A stretch of 24,735 nucleotides of DNA from Acidobacteriota bacterium. GTDB lineage: Bacteria; Acidobacteriota; Terriglobia; Bryobacterales; Bryobacteraceae. Positions 1 to 7,493 of the stretch are shown in pieces (within the stretch, counting starts at the first letter, position 1; every line of letters begins with the position of its first letter). The position numbers and the translations under genes were made by a program. The notes under the pieces are model-generated. The model searched no databases. It had not been told where the DNA came from and worked only from the letters and a program-made list of their open reading frames with translations. The stretch lies in NCBI GenBank assembly GCA_023436715.1, contig JAEZIJ010000189.1, positions 1 through 24,735 on the forward strand, read 5' to 3'.

Positions 1-219
1 CATCCGAAACGAACGAAACGGAGATCCTTTCCTCGCGCCGCTTGGCATCGTCGTCGCACATTCCCCGCGCGCAAGGAACCACGATGAGCTTAGTTAAGTG
101 GCATTGGGCGAAACCGCCTGCCCCACGGTTTGGTCAAACCCGGGCGCCTGTTGCTGACGCGCGCGGCTCGGAATCAGGCTCGGAATGTTTCGAAATTCCA
201 CTTCCACTAAAATGGAAAT
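1..219. other. Non-coding leader upstream of the S55 peptidase gene
   Basis: I see no convincing gene here. The open frame running into this stretch on the + strand is out of frame with the real gene and has no coding character. Close to the gene there is a 10-bp direct repeat GGCTCGGAAT at 165-174 and 177-186, followed by a near-palindrome around TTTCGAAA at 188-195, flanked by GGAA (182-185) and TTCC (196-199). TAAAAT at 208-213 could be a -10 element. No good -35 is visible at the usual distance. These are sequence observations; a regulatory role is inferred. Confidence 0.4.
208..213 (+). promoter_or_regulatory. Possible -10 element (TAAAAT) for a leaderless transcript
   Basis: TAAAAT ends six bases before the GTG start at 220, which has no Shine-Dalgarno sequence (the preceding bases are A-rich with only GGAAA). 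This spacing is typical of leaderless genes. There is no clear -35, so the call rests on one hexamer and its position. Confidence 0.3.
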
Positions 220-1971
220 GTGCGTTTCCTTTGCTGTTTCCTGCTGGCGGGAGTCCTATACGCGGAAGTCCCGATTTACCCCCTGAAGGACATCCGGCCC
301 GGCATGAAGGGCATCGGAAAAACAGTATTCTCCGGCGACCGAATCGACCAGTTTCAGGTCGAGGTCCTCGGCGTACTTCAAAACATCGGCCCGAAGCAGT
401 CGATTATTCTTGCGAAGCTGTCCGGCGGGCCGCTGGCCGAAACCGGCGTCCTGCAGGGCATGAGCGGCAGCCCGGTGTACATCGACGGCAGACTGGTTGG
501 CGCCGTCGCGATGGGCTTCGGATTTTCAAAACAACCGATCGCCGGCATCCGCCCGATCGAGGAAATGCTGCGGGTCGGAGACTCTCCGGCGCCCGCGCGC
601 CGCGCCGCTACAAACCTATGGGATGGCCGGCTCGATAAGCTCGTCGCGCCCAGCGAAGACGTCCTCGCACCCGGCGGCGCCCGCATGATCGACATTGCCA
701 CGCCCGTTTCTTTCGGTGGATTCACGCGCGCTGCCATCGAGCACTTCGCACCGCAACTCCGTTTGCTCGGCCTGGAACCTATGCAGGGCGCCGGCGGGGG
801 CGGCAATCCCGGCCCGGCACTCGGGAGTCCGAATGGCTTGCAACCCGGCTCCATGATCAGCGTCCAACTTCTCTCGGGCGACATGAGCATCGGGGCGGAC
901 GGCACCGTTACCTGCATCGACAACGGGCGCGTCCACGCGTTCGGCCACCGTTTTCTAGCCGTCGGAGCGACCGACCTGCCGTTCGCGCGTGCCGAGGTGC
1001 TGACCCTGCTTCCGAACTTTTCCAGTTCCTTCAAGATCTCGACCGCGAGAGAGTGGATGGGCTCGATCACGCAAGACCGCAGCACGGCCATTGCGGGACG
1101 GCTCGGGCGGGCCGCCGCTACTGTTCCGGTCTCGATCAAGGTGCGCCACGAGGGGACCGGTCTCCAGTCGTACAACATCCGGATGGTCAATGACCGCGTG
1201 CTCTCACCGTTCCTTCTCCAGATGGCTGTCTTCTCGGCTATCGACGCGACAGAGCGCTCGGTGGGCGATTCGAGCATCAGAGTCACCGGGCAGCTCGAGT
1301 TCGAAAAAGGCTCGGTGCCGCTGAGAATCGACAACATGTACGCGGGCGATATGAACCTGGCCGCCCAGGTTTCGATGGCCGCCGCGGTGCCGCTCGCCTA
1401 CGTTATGCAGAGCGGCTTCGATTCCCTACAGCTCAAGGGCGTGTCGCTCGATATCGGCTCGTTCCCGGAGAAACGGCAACTGCAAATCGACCAGGTCTGG
1501 AGCTCGAAGCGTGAAGTCCGGCCGGGCGAGAGCGTGGACCTCACCGTCCTTCTTTCCGGTGAAAACGGCGCAGAAATCACGCGCAACGTCACATACCGCG
1601 TTCCGGTTGGGGCGCCGGCCGGCGCGCTGCAGATTTCGGCCGCGGACGCCACCACGATCAACCTCACCGAGTACCGGCAGATGCTCATGGCGCCGCCGAA
1701 ATCGGCGGCGCAGCTCGTGGCTTTCCTGAACGGATTGAGGCCGAACACCAATGCGTACCTGCGTGTGTGGCGCGCCGAGCCCGCTTACGACGTGGCGGGC
1801 GAAAGCCTGCCCGGTCCTCCGCCCTCGCTCGGCATGATTCTGGCGCGCTCGCAAAACTCGCTCAGCGGCATGCCTGCGCCGGCCAATTCCAAGATTGCCG
1901 AGTTCGGGATCGACGCGGGCGGCGCGGTCGTCAGCGGATCCAAGACCATCCAGGTGGAAGTAAAAGAATGA
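220..1971 (+). CDS. Exported SpoIVB-type peptidase S55 domain protein
   Basis: This 583-residue protein carries the hallmarks of the SpoIVB peptidase family (S55, chymotrypsin-like serine peptidases). A short hydrophobic N-terminus (about 1-16, ending LYAE) looks like a signal peptide. GMSGSP at 80-85 matches the family's nucleophile motif, with Ser82 the likely nucleophile. GTVTCIDNGRVHAFGH at 228-243 matches the family's catalytic-His block, with His243. MGSITQDRSTAIAG (280-293) matches the following conserved block. In SpoIVB the His block precedes the Ser block; here the order is reversed, which suggests circular permutation. The C-terminal half, about 300-583, is uncharacterised and may be beta-rich. 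The start is GTG at 220, because an in-frame TAA at 208-210 closes the frame just upstream. The stop overlaps the next gene by ATGA, so the two are translationally coupled. The substrate is unknown; there is no reason to infer sporulation. Confidence 0.8.
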   Translation: MRFLCCFLLAGVLYAEVPIYPLKDIRPGMKGIGKTVFSGDRIDQFQVEVLGVLQNIGPKQSIILAKLSGGPLAETGVLQGMSGSPVYIDGRLVGAVAMGFGFSKQPIAGIRPIEEMLRVGDSPAPARRAATNLWDGRLDKLVAPSEDVLAPGGARMIDIATPVSFGGFTRAAIEHFAPQLRLLGLEPMQGAGGGGNPGPALGSPNGLQPGSMISVQLLSGDMSIGADGTVTCIDNGRVHAFGHRFLAVGATDLPFARAEVLTLLPNFSSSFKISTAREWMGSITQDRSTAIAGRLGRAAATVPVSIKVRHEGTGLQSYNIRMVNDRVLSPFLLQMAVFSAIDATERSVGDSSIRVTGQLEFEKGSVPLRIDNMYAGDMNLAAQVSMAAAVPLAYVMQSGFDSLQLKGVSLDIGSFPEKRQLQIDQVWSSKREVRPGESVDLTVLLSGENGAEITRNVTYRVPVGAPAGALQISAADATTINLTEYRQMLMAPPKSAAQLVAFLNGLRPNTNAYLRVWRAEPAYDVAGESLPGPPPSLGMILARSQNSLSGMPAPANSKIAEFGIDAGGAVVSGSKTIQVEVKE

Positions 1972-4214
1972 ACAAAGCTTGCGTAGCGGCCCTCGCGGGC
2001 GCGCTTCTGGTCTCTCCCTTTACTGTGCGCGCATCCAGCACAACCGTGTGGGAGATGAACTCCTACCGCGATTTCCTCGCCGGGCGCCTCAATGGGCTTT
2101 CGCTCACGCGCGACGGCCGACTGCTGCCGGCGCCGAAGACGGAAACGCTGTTCGCCTCCGGGCAACCGATCATCTGGAACGTTGTGCAGGCCTCGGACGG
2201 CAACTTGTACGCCGCCACCGGCCATCGCGGCCGCATCTACCGTATTGACCGCGCCGGCAAGTCTTCGCTGCTGTGGACCGCAGATCAGCCCGAGATTTTC
2301 GCGCTGGCGCTCGATTCCAGCGGTGTCCTTTACGCCGGCACTTCTCCCGACGGCAAAATCTACCGCATCGAGAACGGAAAGGCTTCCGAGTACTTCGCGC
2401 CCGGCACGAAGTACATCTGGTCGCTCGCGTTCGGCCCCGATGGCGCGCTCTATGCCGCGACAGGCGATGACGGCAGGATTTTCCGCATTTCGGCCGCGGG
2501 GAAGGGCGAGGTCTGGTACGAAACCGGGCAGGCGCACGTCACCTGCCTTGCTTTCGATTCCCAAGGCCGCCTGCTCGCGGGCAGCGAACCCAACGGCATT
2601 CTCTATCGCATATCCGCCAAGGACAAGGCCTTCGTCCTGTACGACGCCAATCTGCCGGAGATCCGAAAGGTCGTGCCGGGACCGGACGGCACAATTTACG
2701 CCGCGGCGCTCGGCGGTTCGATGACGCGCCGTTCGCTTGGCGGCGTCACGTCCTCAGTCGGGGTGCCGGCTAGCGCAAGCGTCACCGCCACCTCCACAAC
2801 AGTCACCGTGGAAGCGCAGGCCGGGGTGGAACTCAAGCCCAAGGCGGAGTCTGTAAAACCGCAGGTGCAGACGTCCGCGACGCCGGTGCAGATCCCGCAG
2901 ATTATCGATCTCGGCAGCACCGAGAAGTCGGCCATCTACAAAATCAATCCGGACAACACGGTCGAGAGCCTCTGGAGTTCCAAGGAAGAAAACGTCTACG
3001 ACCTGCTGGTCGCCGGCGGCCAGATCACCTTCTCGACCGACGAGCACGGCCGGATTTACCGGCTCACGCCGGACCGCAAGGCCACGCTGCTGGTCGAAAC
3101 CGGCGAGGGTGAGGCTATACGGCTGCTCTCGACGCCAACCGGGACCCTGGCCGCGACGGGCGACATGGGAAAGATTTACCGGCTGGCGGGAGAGCAATCG
3201 CCCACCGGGAGCTACGAATCTCCGGTGCATGATGCCAATGCGGTAGCCCGATGGGGACGCCTGAACTGGCTTGGCGATCTGCCGCAGGGAGGCCGCATCG
3301 CGTTCCGCACCCGCTCCGGCAACTCCGCCCGGCCCGACAAGACCTGGAGCGACTGGTCCGATCCGCTGGCCGATTCGGGCAACCCTGTCCGCAGCCCCAA
3401 CGCGCGTTACATACAGTGGAAGGCCGAGTTCACGGGCGCCGGCCCGACCGGCCCGGTGCTCGACTCCGTCTCACTGGCGTACCTGCCGCAGAATACGCCG
3501 CCTGTGGTGAAGAGCGTTACCGCCGTCAGCCAGCCCGGAACGGCTCCGGCGCAGAAGGTGGCCGCGGCCCAATCGCAGGCCTTGTCCGCCTACAGCATCA
3601 CGGTGACCGATACCGGCGACGCGGGCTCCACGACGTCCAGTGGGACGCCAACCCAGACGCCCGGCGCAGCCCGCTCGGACCAACTGCAGATCGTGTGGCA
3701 GGCTGAGGACCCGGACGGCGATCACATGGTCTACTCCGTCTACTTCCGCGGAGAAGGTGAGCGCGAGTGGAAGCTGCTCAAGGCCGACATCAGCGAGAAT
3801 ACGTATGTCATTGACGCCGATTCGCTCGCGGACGGCCGTTACTGGTTCCGCGTGGTCGCCTCCGACAGCCCTGTGAACGCGCCAGGCGTCGCACGGGAGG
3901 CCGAGATGACCAGTTCGCCCACGCTCATCGACAACACGCCGCCGGTCGTGACAGCAAGCGCGCCGAGGCGCACCGGTTCGCGCGTTGAAATCGATGTGGA
4001 TGCCGCCGATGCAGCGTCCCCGCTGCGGCGAGCCGAGTACTCCGTCGATGCCGGGCCTTGGGTGCCGGCCAATCCGGTCGAAGGGATTATCGATTCCCAA
4101 CGCGAGCGGTTTCTCGTTCGCCTCGATAGTCTGGCCCCCGGCGAACACCTGGTGGTTTTCCGTGCGACGGATTCGGCGGGGAATGCGGGCCTCGCGAAGG
4201 TGGTTGTGAGGTAA
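1968..4214 (+). CDS. Exported beta-propeller protein with C-terminal Ig/Fn3-like domains
   Basis: The start is ATG 1968 in an ATGA overlap with the S55 gene; a longer frame extends upstream, but only this start yields a signal peptide (MNKACVAALAGALLVSPFTVRAS). The 748-residue product contains repeated units of the form LYAATGxxGRIYRI (for example NLYAATGHRGRIYRID, VLYAGTSPDGKIYRIE, ALYAATGDDGRIFRIS and, later, TLAATGDMGKIYRLA). This pattern is typical of NHL/SMP-30-like beta-propeller blades. A low-complexity stretch rich in Ser, Thr, Val and Ala (about residues 264-310) interrupts the propeller. After the propeller come a region with Trp-rich strands, an Fn3-like segment (WQAEDPDGDHMVYSVYFRG) and a terminal Ig-like segment ending RATDSAGNAG. 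Such proteins usually bind ligands or partners at the cell surface or in the periplasm. A joint role with the S55 protein is inferred from coupling. No catalytic residues are recognised. Confidence 0.75.
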   Translation: MNKACVAALAGALLVSPFTVRASSTTVWEMNSYRDFLAGRLNGLSLTRDGRLLPAPKTETLFASGQPIIWNVVQASDGNLYAATGHRGRIYRIDRAGKSSLLWTADQPEIFALALDSSGVLYAGTSPDGKIYRIENGKASEYFAPGTKYIWSLAFGPDGALYAATGDDGRIFRISAAGKGEVWYETGQAHVTCLAFDSQGRLLAGSEPNGILYRISAKDKAFVLYDANLPEIRKVVPGPDGTIYAAALGGSMTRRSLGGVTSSVGVPASASVTATSTTVTVEAQAGVELKPKAESVKPQVQTSATPVQIPQIIDLGSTEKSAIYKINPDNTVESLWSSKEENVYDLLVAGGQITFSTDEHGRIYRLTPDRKATLLVETGEGEAIRLLSTPTGTLAATGDMGKIYRLAGEQSPTGSYESPVHDANAVARWGRLNWLGDLPQGGRIAFRTRSGNSARPDKTWSDWSDPLADSGNPVRSPNARYIQWKAEFTGAGPTGPVLDSVSLAYLPQNTPPVVKSVTAVSQPGTAPAQKVAAAQSQALSAYSITVTDTGDAGSTTSSGTPTQTPGAARSDQLQIVWQAEDPDGDHMVYSVYFRGEGEREWKLLKADISENTYVIDADSLADGRYWFRVVASDSPVNAPGVAREAEMTSSPTLIDNTPPVVTASAPRRTGSRVEIDVDAADAASPLRRAEYSVDAGPWVPANPVEGIIDSQRERFLVRLDSLAPGEHLVVFRATDSAGNAGLAKVVVR

Positions 4215-4344
4215 CTGCGGGCCCTGCCTGCCCTGCATACCCAGGGGCTAAAGCCCATGGGCTTGGCAAGGGCTTGCGGCACGGCTGAAGCCGTGCCCTG
4301 ATACAAGGCCGCAGCCACGGACTTCCACTTGCCTGAAGCCGTGA
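4215..4344. repeat. Convergent intergenic region with dispersed hairpin repeat, copy 1
   Basis: This gap lies between the converging propeller gene and nuoM. It contains two compact inverted repeats: GGGCT-AA-AGCCC at 4245-4256 and GGCACGGCT-GA-AGCCGTGCC at 4278-4297. The second runs into TGCCCTGATACA (4294-4305). CCAGGGGCT (4241-4249) and TGCCCTGATACA both recur near 14090-14117, so this is a dispersed element, not a simple terminator. The hairpins may also end transcription from both sides; no T-run follows them. Confidence 0.6.
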
Positions 4345-5886
4345 TCACCGGGCTGCGGACGTGGACGTCGCCTCAAGCGGGTTGGGCAATCCGCGCTCGG
4401 CGAAGTAGCCGGGGCGTACGCGCTCTACGATCTGCGCCGCGGGCCGCTCCAACACCTGGAAGAACGGCTTGGGATACAGGCCGATCCAGAACGCCAGCAC
4501 GATCAGCGGCGCGAACACCGCGATCTCGCGCAGCGAAAGATCGGGCAGCTTCGAGTTCTTCTCCGAAATCTCGCCCAGCATGGTCCGCTGGAACAACCAG
4601 ATCAGGTACGCTGCGCCGAGCGCGATCCCTACCGCGCACCAGAACGCCCAGTTGAACGACATCTCGTAAGCGCCCTTCAGAATCGCGATCTCGCCGATGA
4701 ACCCGTTCAGCGTGGGCATGCCCAACGAGCTGAGCGCGGTAATGAAGAACACGATCGTGAACACCGGCATGACGCGCAGCAGGCCGCCGTACTCCGAGAT
4801 TTCGCGCGTGTGCCGCCGCTCGTAGACCACGCCGATTATCAAGAACAGCATGCCGGTCGAAATGCCGTGGTTGATCTGCTGGAGAATCGATCCGGTGATG
4901 CCGGCCGGGTTCAGGGCGAAAATACCCAGCGTGCAGAAGCCGAGGTGGCTCACCGACGAGTACGCGATCAGCTTCTTCCAATCCTTCTGCATGAGGCAGA
5001 CCAGCCCCCCGTATACGATGGCGATCAGCGAGAGCAGCGCCATCGCGTTCACCACCACAGGGTCTTTCGCCGCGTCCGGCAGCAGAGGCAGCGAGAAGCG
5101 CAGGAACCCGTAGGTCCCCATTTTCAGCAGAACACTTGCCAGGATCACGGAGCCGGCCGTGGGAGCCTCGGTGTGCGCATCGGGGAGCCACGTGTGCAGC
5201 GGCCACATCGGAATTTTCACCGCGAATCCCGCGAAGAGGGCCCAGAAAACCCACCACTGCATGGGGCCTGAGAGGCTCGTCCGCAGCAGGTCCGGAATCG
5301 CGAAGCTGTACACCTGGTATTGGCTGTAGTGCGCGAAGTAGAGCGCCAGGATGCCCAAGAGCATCAGCACCGAGCCGATGAAGGTGTACACGATGAACTT
5401 GAACGCCGAGTAGACGCGCCGCGGGCCGCCCCAGATCGCGATGATCAGGTACATGGGCACCAGCCCGAGTTCCCAGAACACAAAGAACAGCAGGAAATCA
5501 CGCGCCATGAACACGCCCATCATGGCCGTCTGTAGCACGAGGAAGTTCGCGTAGTATTCCTTCAGCCGCGTATCGATGGCGTTCCAGCTCGAGAGGATCG
5601 CGATGAAACCCAGCAGCCCCGTGAGCACAACCAGCAGCAGGCCGTAGCCGTCGATACCGAGGTAGTACGACGCGCCGAGGGAAGGGATCCAGTTCGCGCG
5701 CTCGATGAACTGAAAATCCTTGGCCTTGTCGAAGCCGAAGACCAGCGGCAGGCAGACCAGAAAGCCGATGAACGAGGCGATGTTCGCCCAGAGCTTGATG
5801 GCATTTGGCTTCGAGGAGGGGATCAGCAGCAGGACAAGCAGCCCCGCCAGCGGCGTGAACAAAACTACAGACAGAATGTGTTCCAT
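4345..5886 (-). CDS. nuoM: NADH-quinone oxidoreductase subunit M (proton-pumping)
   Basis: The 513-residue protein is an integral membrane subunit of respiratory complex I, one of the antiporter-like subunits that move protons across the inner membrane. About 14 hydrophobic segments are visible. The key charged residues are present: Glu139 in FFVFWELGLVPMY (the counterpart of E. coli Glu144), Lys224 in FAVKIPMWPLHTWLPDAHTEAPTAGS and Lys255 in SVLLKMGTYG, plus the Glu in NGFIGEIAILKG near the C-terminus. The length is normal for the family. The gene stands alone: downstream is a convergent gene and upstream a divergent one, so no nuoL or nuoN is adjacent. AAAGGG lies about 12 bases before the ATG. 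A complex I-like role is well supported, but a subunit of a related hydrogenase or antiporter complex is possible given the isolation. Confidence 0.92.
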   Translation of the reverse strand: MEHILSVVLFTPLAGLLVLLLIPSSKPNAIKLWANIASFIGFLVCLPLVFGFDKAKDFQFIERANWIPSLGASYYLGIDGYGLLLVVLTGLLGFIAILSSWNAIDTRLKEYYANFLVLQTAMMGVFMARDFLLFFVFWELGLVPMYLIIAIWGGPRRVYSAFKFIVYTFIGSVLMLLGILALYFAHYSQYQVYSFAIPDLLRTSLSGPMQWWVFWALFAGFAVKIPMWPLHTWLPDAHTEAPTAGSVILASVLLKMGTYGFLRFSLPLLPDAAKDPVVVNAMALLSLIAIVYGGLVCLMQKDWKKLIAYSSVSHLGFCTLGIFALNPAGITGSILQQINHGISTGMLFLIIGVVYERRHTREISEYGGLLRVMPVFTIVFFITALSSLGMPTLNGFIGEIAILKGAYEMSFNWAFWCAVGIALGAAYLIWLFQRTMLGEISEKNSKLPDLSLREIAVFAPLIVLAFWIGLYPKPFFQVLERPAAQIVERVRPGYFAERGLPNPLEATSTSAAR

Positions 5887-5934
5887 ACTGGCGACAAGCC
5901 CTTTATCTTATCAAATCAGCTTGGTTTACCAGGG

Positions 5935-5940
5935 TATAAT
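5935..5940 (+). promoter_or_regulatory. Consensus -10 hexamer TATAAT upstream of the methyltransferase-like gene
   Basis: A perfect TATAAT lies 13 bases before the ATG at 5954, in the 67-bp gap between this gene and the divergent nuoM. No good -35 is present 16-18 bases upstream, and no Shine-Dalgarno fits in the short predicted leader. The evidence is motif and position only. Confidence 0.4.
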
Positions 5941-5953
5941 AGCTTCCAGTCCG

Positions 5954-6952
5954 ATGCTGCTCACCGGAATCTGGAAACTCGCCCAGTTTGAGGCGTATAC
6001 GGACGGCAGACAGCCGCGAAAACCGATCGCGTACGGGCTTTTGCGTCACGCTTCGGAGGGACCGCTGGGGCGCGCCCTGTTCGAATGCGCTATCCGGGAC
6101 CTTCAACTCTCTTCCGGCATTGTCCGGACGACATATCCGAACCGCTTCACCGACGTCAATGAGCTTGCGCTGGACCTTCTCAAACGGAGGCCTAGGCCCG
6201 CCGGGCCGTTGGAGGTGCAGGACTGGGCGGCGTCGGATTGCCTGGCATCCTACGAGTTCGCCCGCGAGTTGTTCGAAGCGCTCCCGGATTCGCGGCTCAC
6301 GGCGTCGGACATCTCCTTTCATCTGATCTGCGCACGCAATCGCCGCACGGGAGAGGAGTTCTTTTTCGAAGAGGGCGGCAGGGCGCTGCAGTACGTCAAG
6401 CCGCCGTTCGTACTGCCTTTGTCGCGGCCGGCCCCGCGATTCCGGCTGGTGAACCAGATGCTGCGCCGCCGGGCGCTCGGGAAGGTTGGGGAAGCGGCCG
6501 AGGCCGTTCGCGCCGCGGCCGAGGACTGGGAAATCACTCGCGTGCCGCTCATACACCCCGTGCCAATGGCGAAACTGGACAGCGAGCCGCGCTTTCGTAC
6601 CGCCATCCATTCCGTATTCGCGCGCCTAGACTCCGGAGCGGACGTGATTCGGACGATGAACATCTTCAACCGCTGCTACTTCAGCGACGCGGAGATCGCA
6701 AGCGGAGCGGCGGCAGTTTTCGGCAGCCTTCGCCCGGGCGGGTTATGGATTGTGGGCCGCACGACGGAGGAAACCGAGAGCGTCCGGAACTGCGTCACGG
6801 TCTATGAGAGGGAACCGGAACGGTTCAGGCAAATCGCGGAACTGAACGGGGGCAGCGACATTGCCGAACTCGTGGAAAGCCGGATCGCGGAAGCTACGTC
6901 AGAATCACCCGCCGGCCCTCGATGCGGTATTCCCCCGAAAGCACGATGTTAA
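5954..6952 (+). CDS. SAM-dependent methyltransferase-like protein
   Basis: The ATG at 5954 gives 332 residues. An in-frame TTG at 5921 is possible but would overlap the putative promoter. The layout resembles a class I, perhaps CheR-like, methyltransferase. A predominantly helical N-terminal region (about 1-85) is followed by VQDWAASDCLASYEFA (88-103), which may be a loose SAM-binding motif, and LTASDIS (115-121) at the motif II position. DVIRTMNIFNRCYFSDAEI (230-248) and LRPGGLWIVGRT (259-270) look like motifs IV to VI. The glycine-rich motif I is not canonical, so SAM binding is inferred. The gene is divergent from nuoM and its last 59 bases overlap the convergent purN. The final residues (about 315-332) therefore encode an antisense copy of the purN end and may have no function. 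The substrate is unknown. Confidence 0.55.
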   Translation: MLLTGIWKLAQFEAYTDGRQPRKPIAYGLLRHASEGPLGRALFECAIRDLQLSSGIVRTTYPNRFTDVNELALDLLKRRPRPAGPLEVQDWAASDCLASYEFARELFEALPDSRLTASDISFHLICARNRRTGEEFFFEEGGRALQYVKPPFVLPLSRPAPRFRLVNQMLRRRALGKVGEAAEAVRAAAEDWEITRVPLIHPVPMAKLDSEPRFRTAIHSVFARLDSGADVIRTMNIFNRCYFSDAEIASGAAAVFGSLRPGGLWIVGRTTEETESVRNCVTVYEREPERFRQIAELNGGSDIAELVESRIAEATSESPAGPRCGIPPKARC

Positions 6953-7493
6953 TCGCCTCGGTGTAGATCCGGTGCTCTTCCTTGAGGATGCGCGCCGAGA
7001 GGGCATCCACGGTGTCGTCGTTCAGAACGGGGACCGCGGCCTGGATGATGATGGGCCCGGCGTCGAGGCAGGCATCCACGAAATGCACGGTACAGCCGCT
7101 GACTTTCACGCCGTGCTCGAGCGCCTGGTGCTGGGCGTCGAGTCCCGGGAACGATGGCAGCAGCGATGGGTGGACGTTCAAAATGCGCTGCGGAAACTGA
7201 TCGATGAACGAGGCGCTGAGCAGCCGCATGAAACCGGCGAGGCAGACCAGGTCCACCGAGTTCTTCCGTAGCTCCTCGGCCACCAGGCGGTCGTAGGTCT
7301 CGCGGTCAAGCCCCTTCGAGGGAATCACGACCGCGTTCAGCCCGCGCCGCCGCGCCGCTTCTATCCCGCGCGCTTCCGGACGGTTCGAGATCACCACCGC
7401 GATGGTCGCGCCGATCCGGCCGGCGTCGATGCTGTCCGCGATAGCCTCGAAGTTCGAACCGCGGCCCGAGATCAGGATTCCCAGGCGCTTCAT
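6894..7493 (-). CDS. purN: Phosphoribosylglycinamide formyltransferase (GAR transformylase)
   Basis: This cytosolic enzyme transfers a formyl group from 10-formyl-tetrahydrofolate to glycinamide ribonucleotide, the third step of de novo purine synthesis. The 199-residue protein begins KRLGILISGRGSNFEAI (phosphate-binding loop). It keeps the catalytic residues Asn106 and His108 in ILNVHPSLLPSFPG, and Asp144 in HFVDACLDAGPIIIQ, at the same numbering as the E. coli enzyme. The length is typical (E. coli is 212). Its ATG overlaps the purM stop by four bases, so the two are coupled as an operon. The 3' end overlaps the convergent methyltransferase-like gene by 59 bp. Confidence 0.96.
   Translation of the reverse strand: MKRLGILISGRGSNFEAIADSIDAGRIGATIAVVISNRPEARGIEAARRRGLNAVVIPSKGLDRETYDRLVAEELRKNSVDLVCLAGFMRLLSASFIDQFPQRILNVHPSLLPSFPGLDAQHQALEHGVKVSGCTVHFVDACLDAGPIIIQAAVPVLNDDTVDALSARILKEEHRIYTEAINIVLSGEYRIEGRRVILT

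Noticed and set aside
1..3. CAT at the left edge as the start of a leftward gene
   Set aside because: Only three bases are visible, with no nearby ribosome site (the GGAAAGGAT is about 20 bases away), so nothing can be claimed.
378..1337. Long minus-strand frame opposite the S55 gene
   Set aside because: It is an antisense shadow: the plus frame carries the signal peptide and family motifs, while the minus product is rich in Arg, Ser and Pro with no recognisable domain.
1767..1967. Upstream extension of the propeller gene
   Set aside because: It overlaps the S55 coding region in another frame; the signal peptide begins at 1968.
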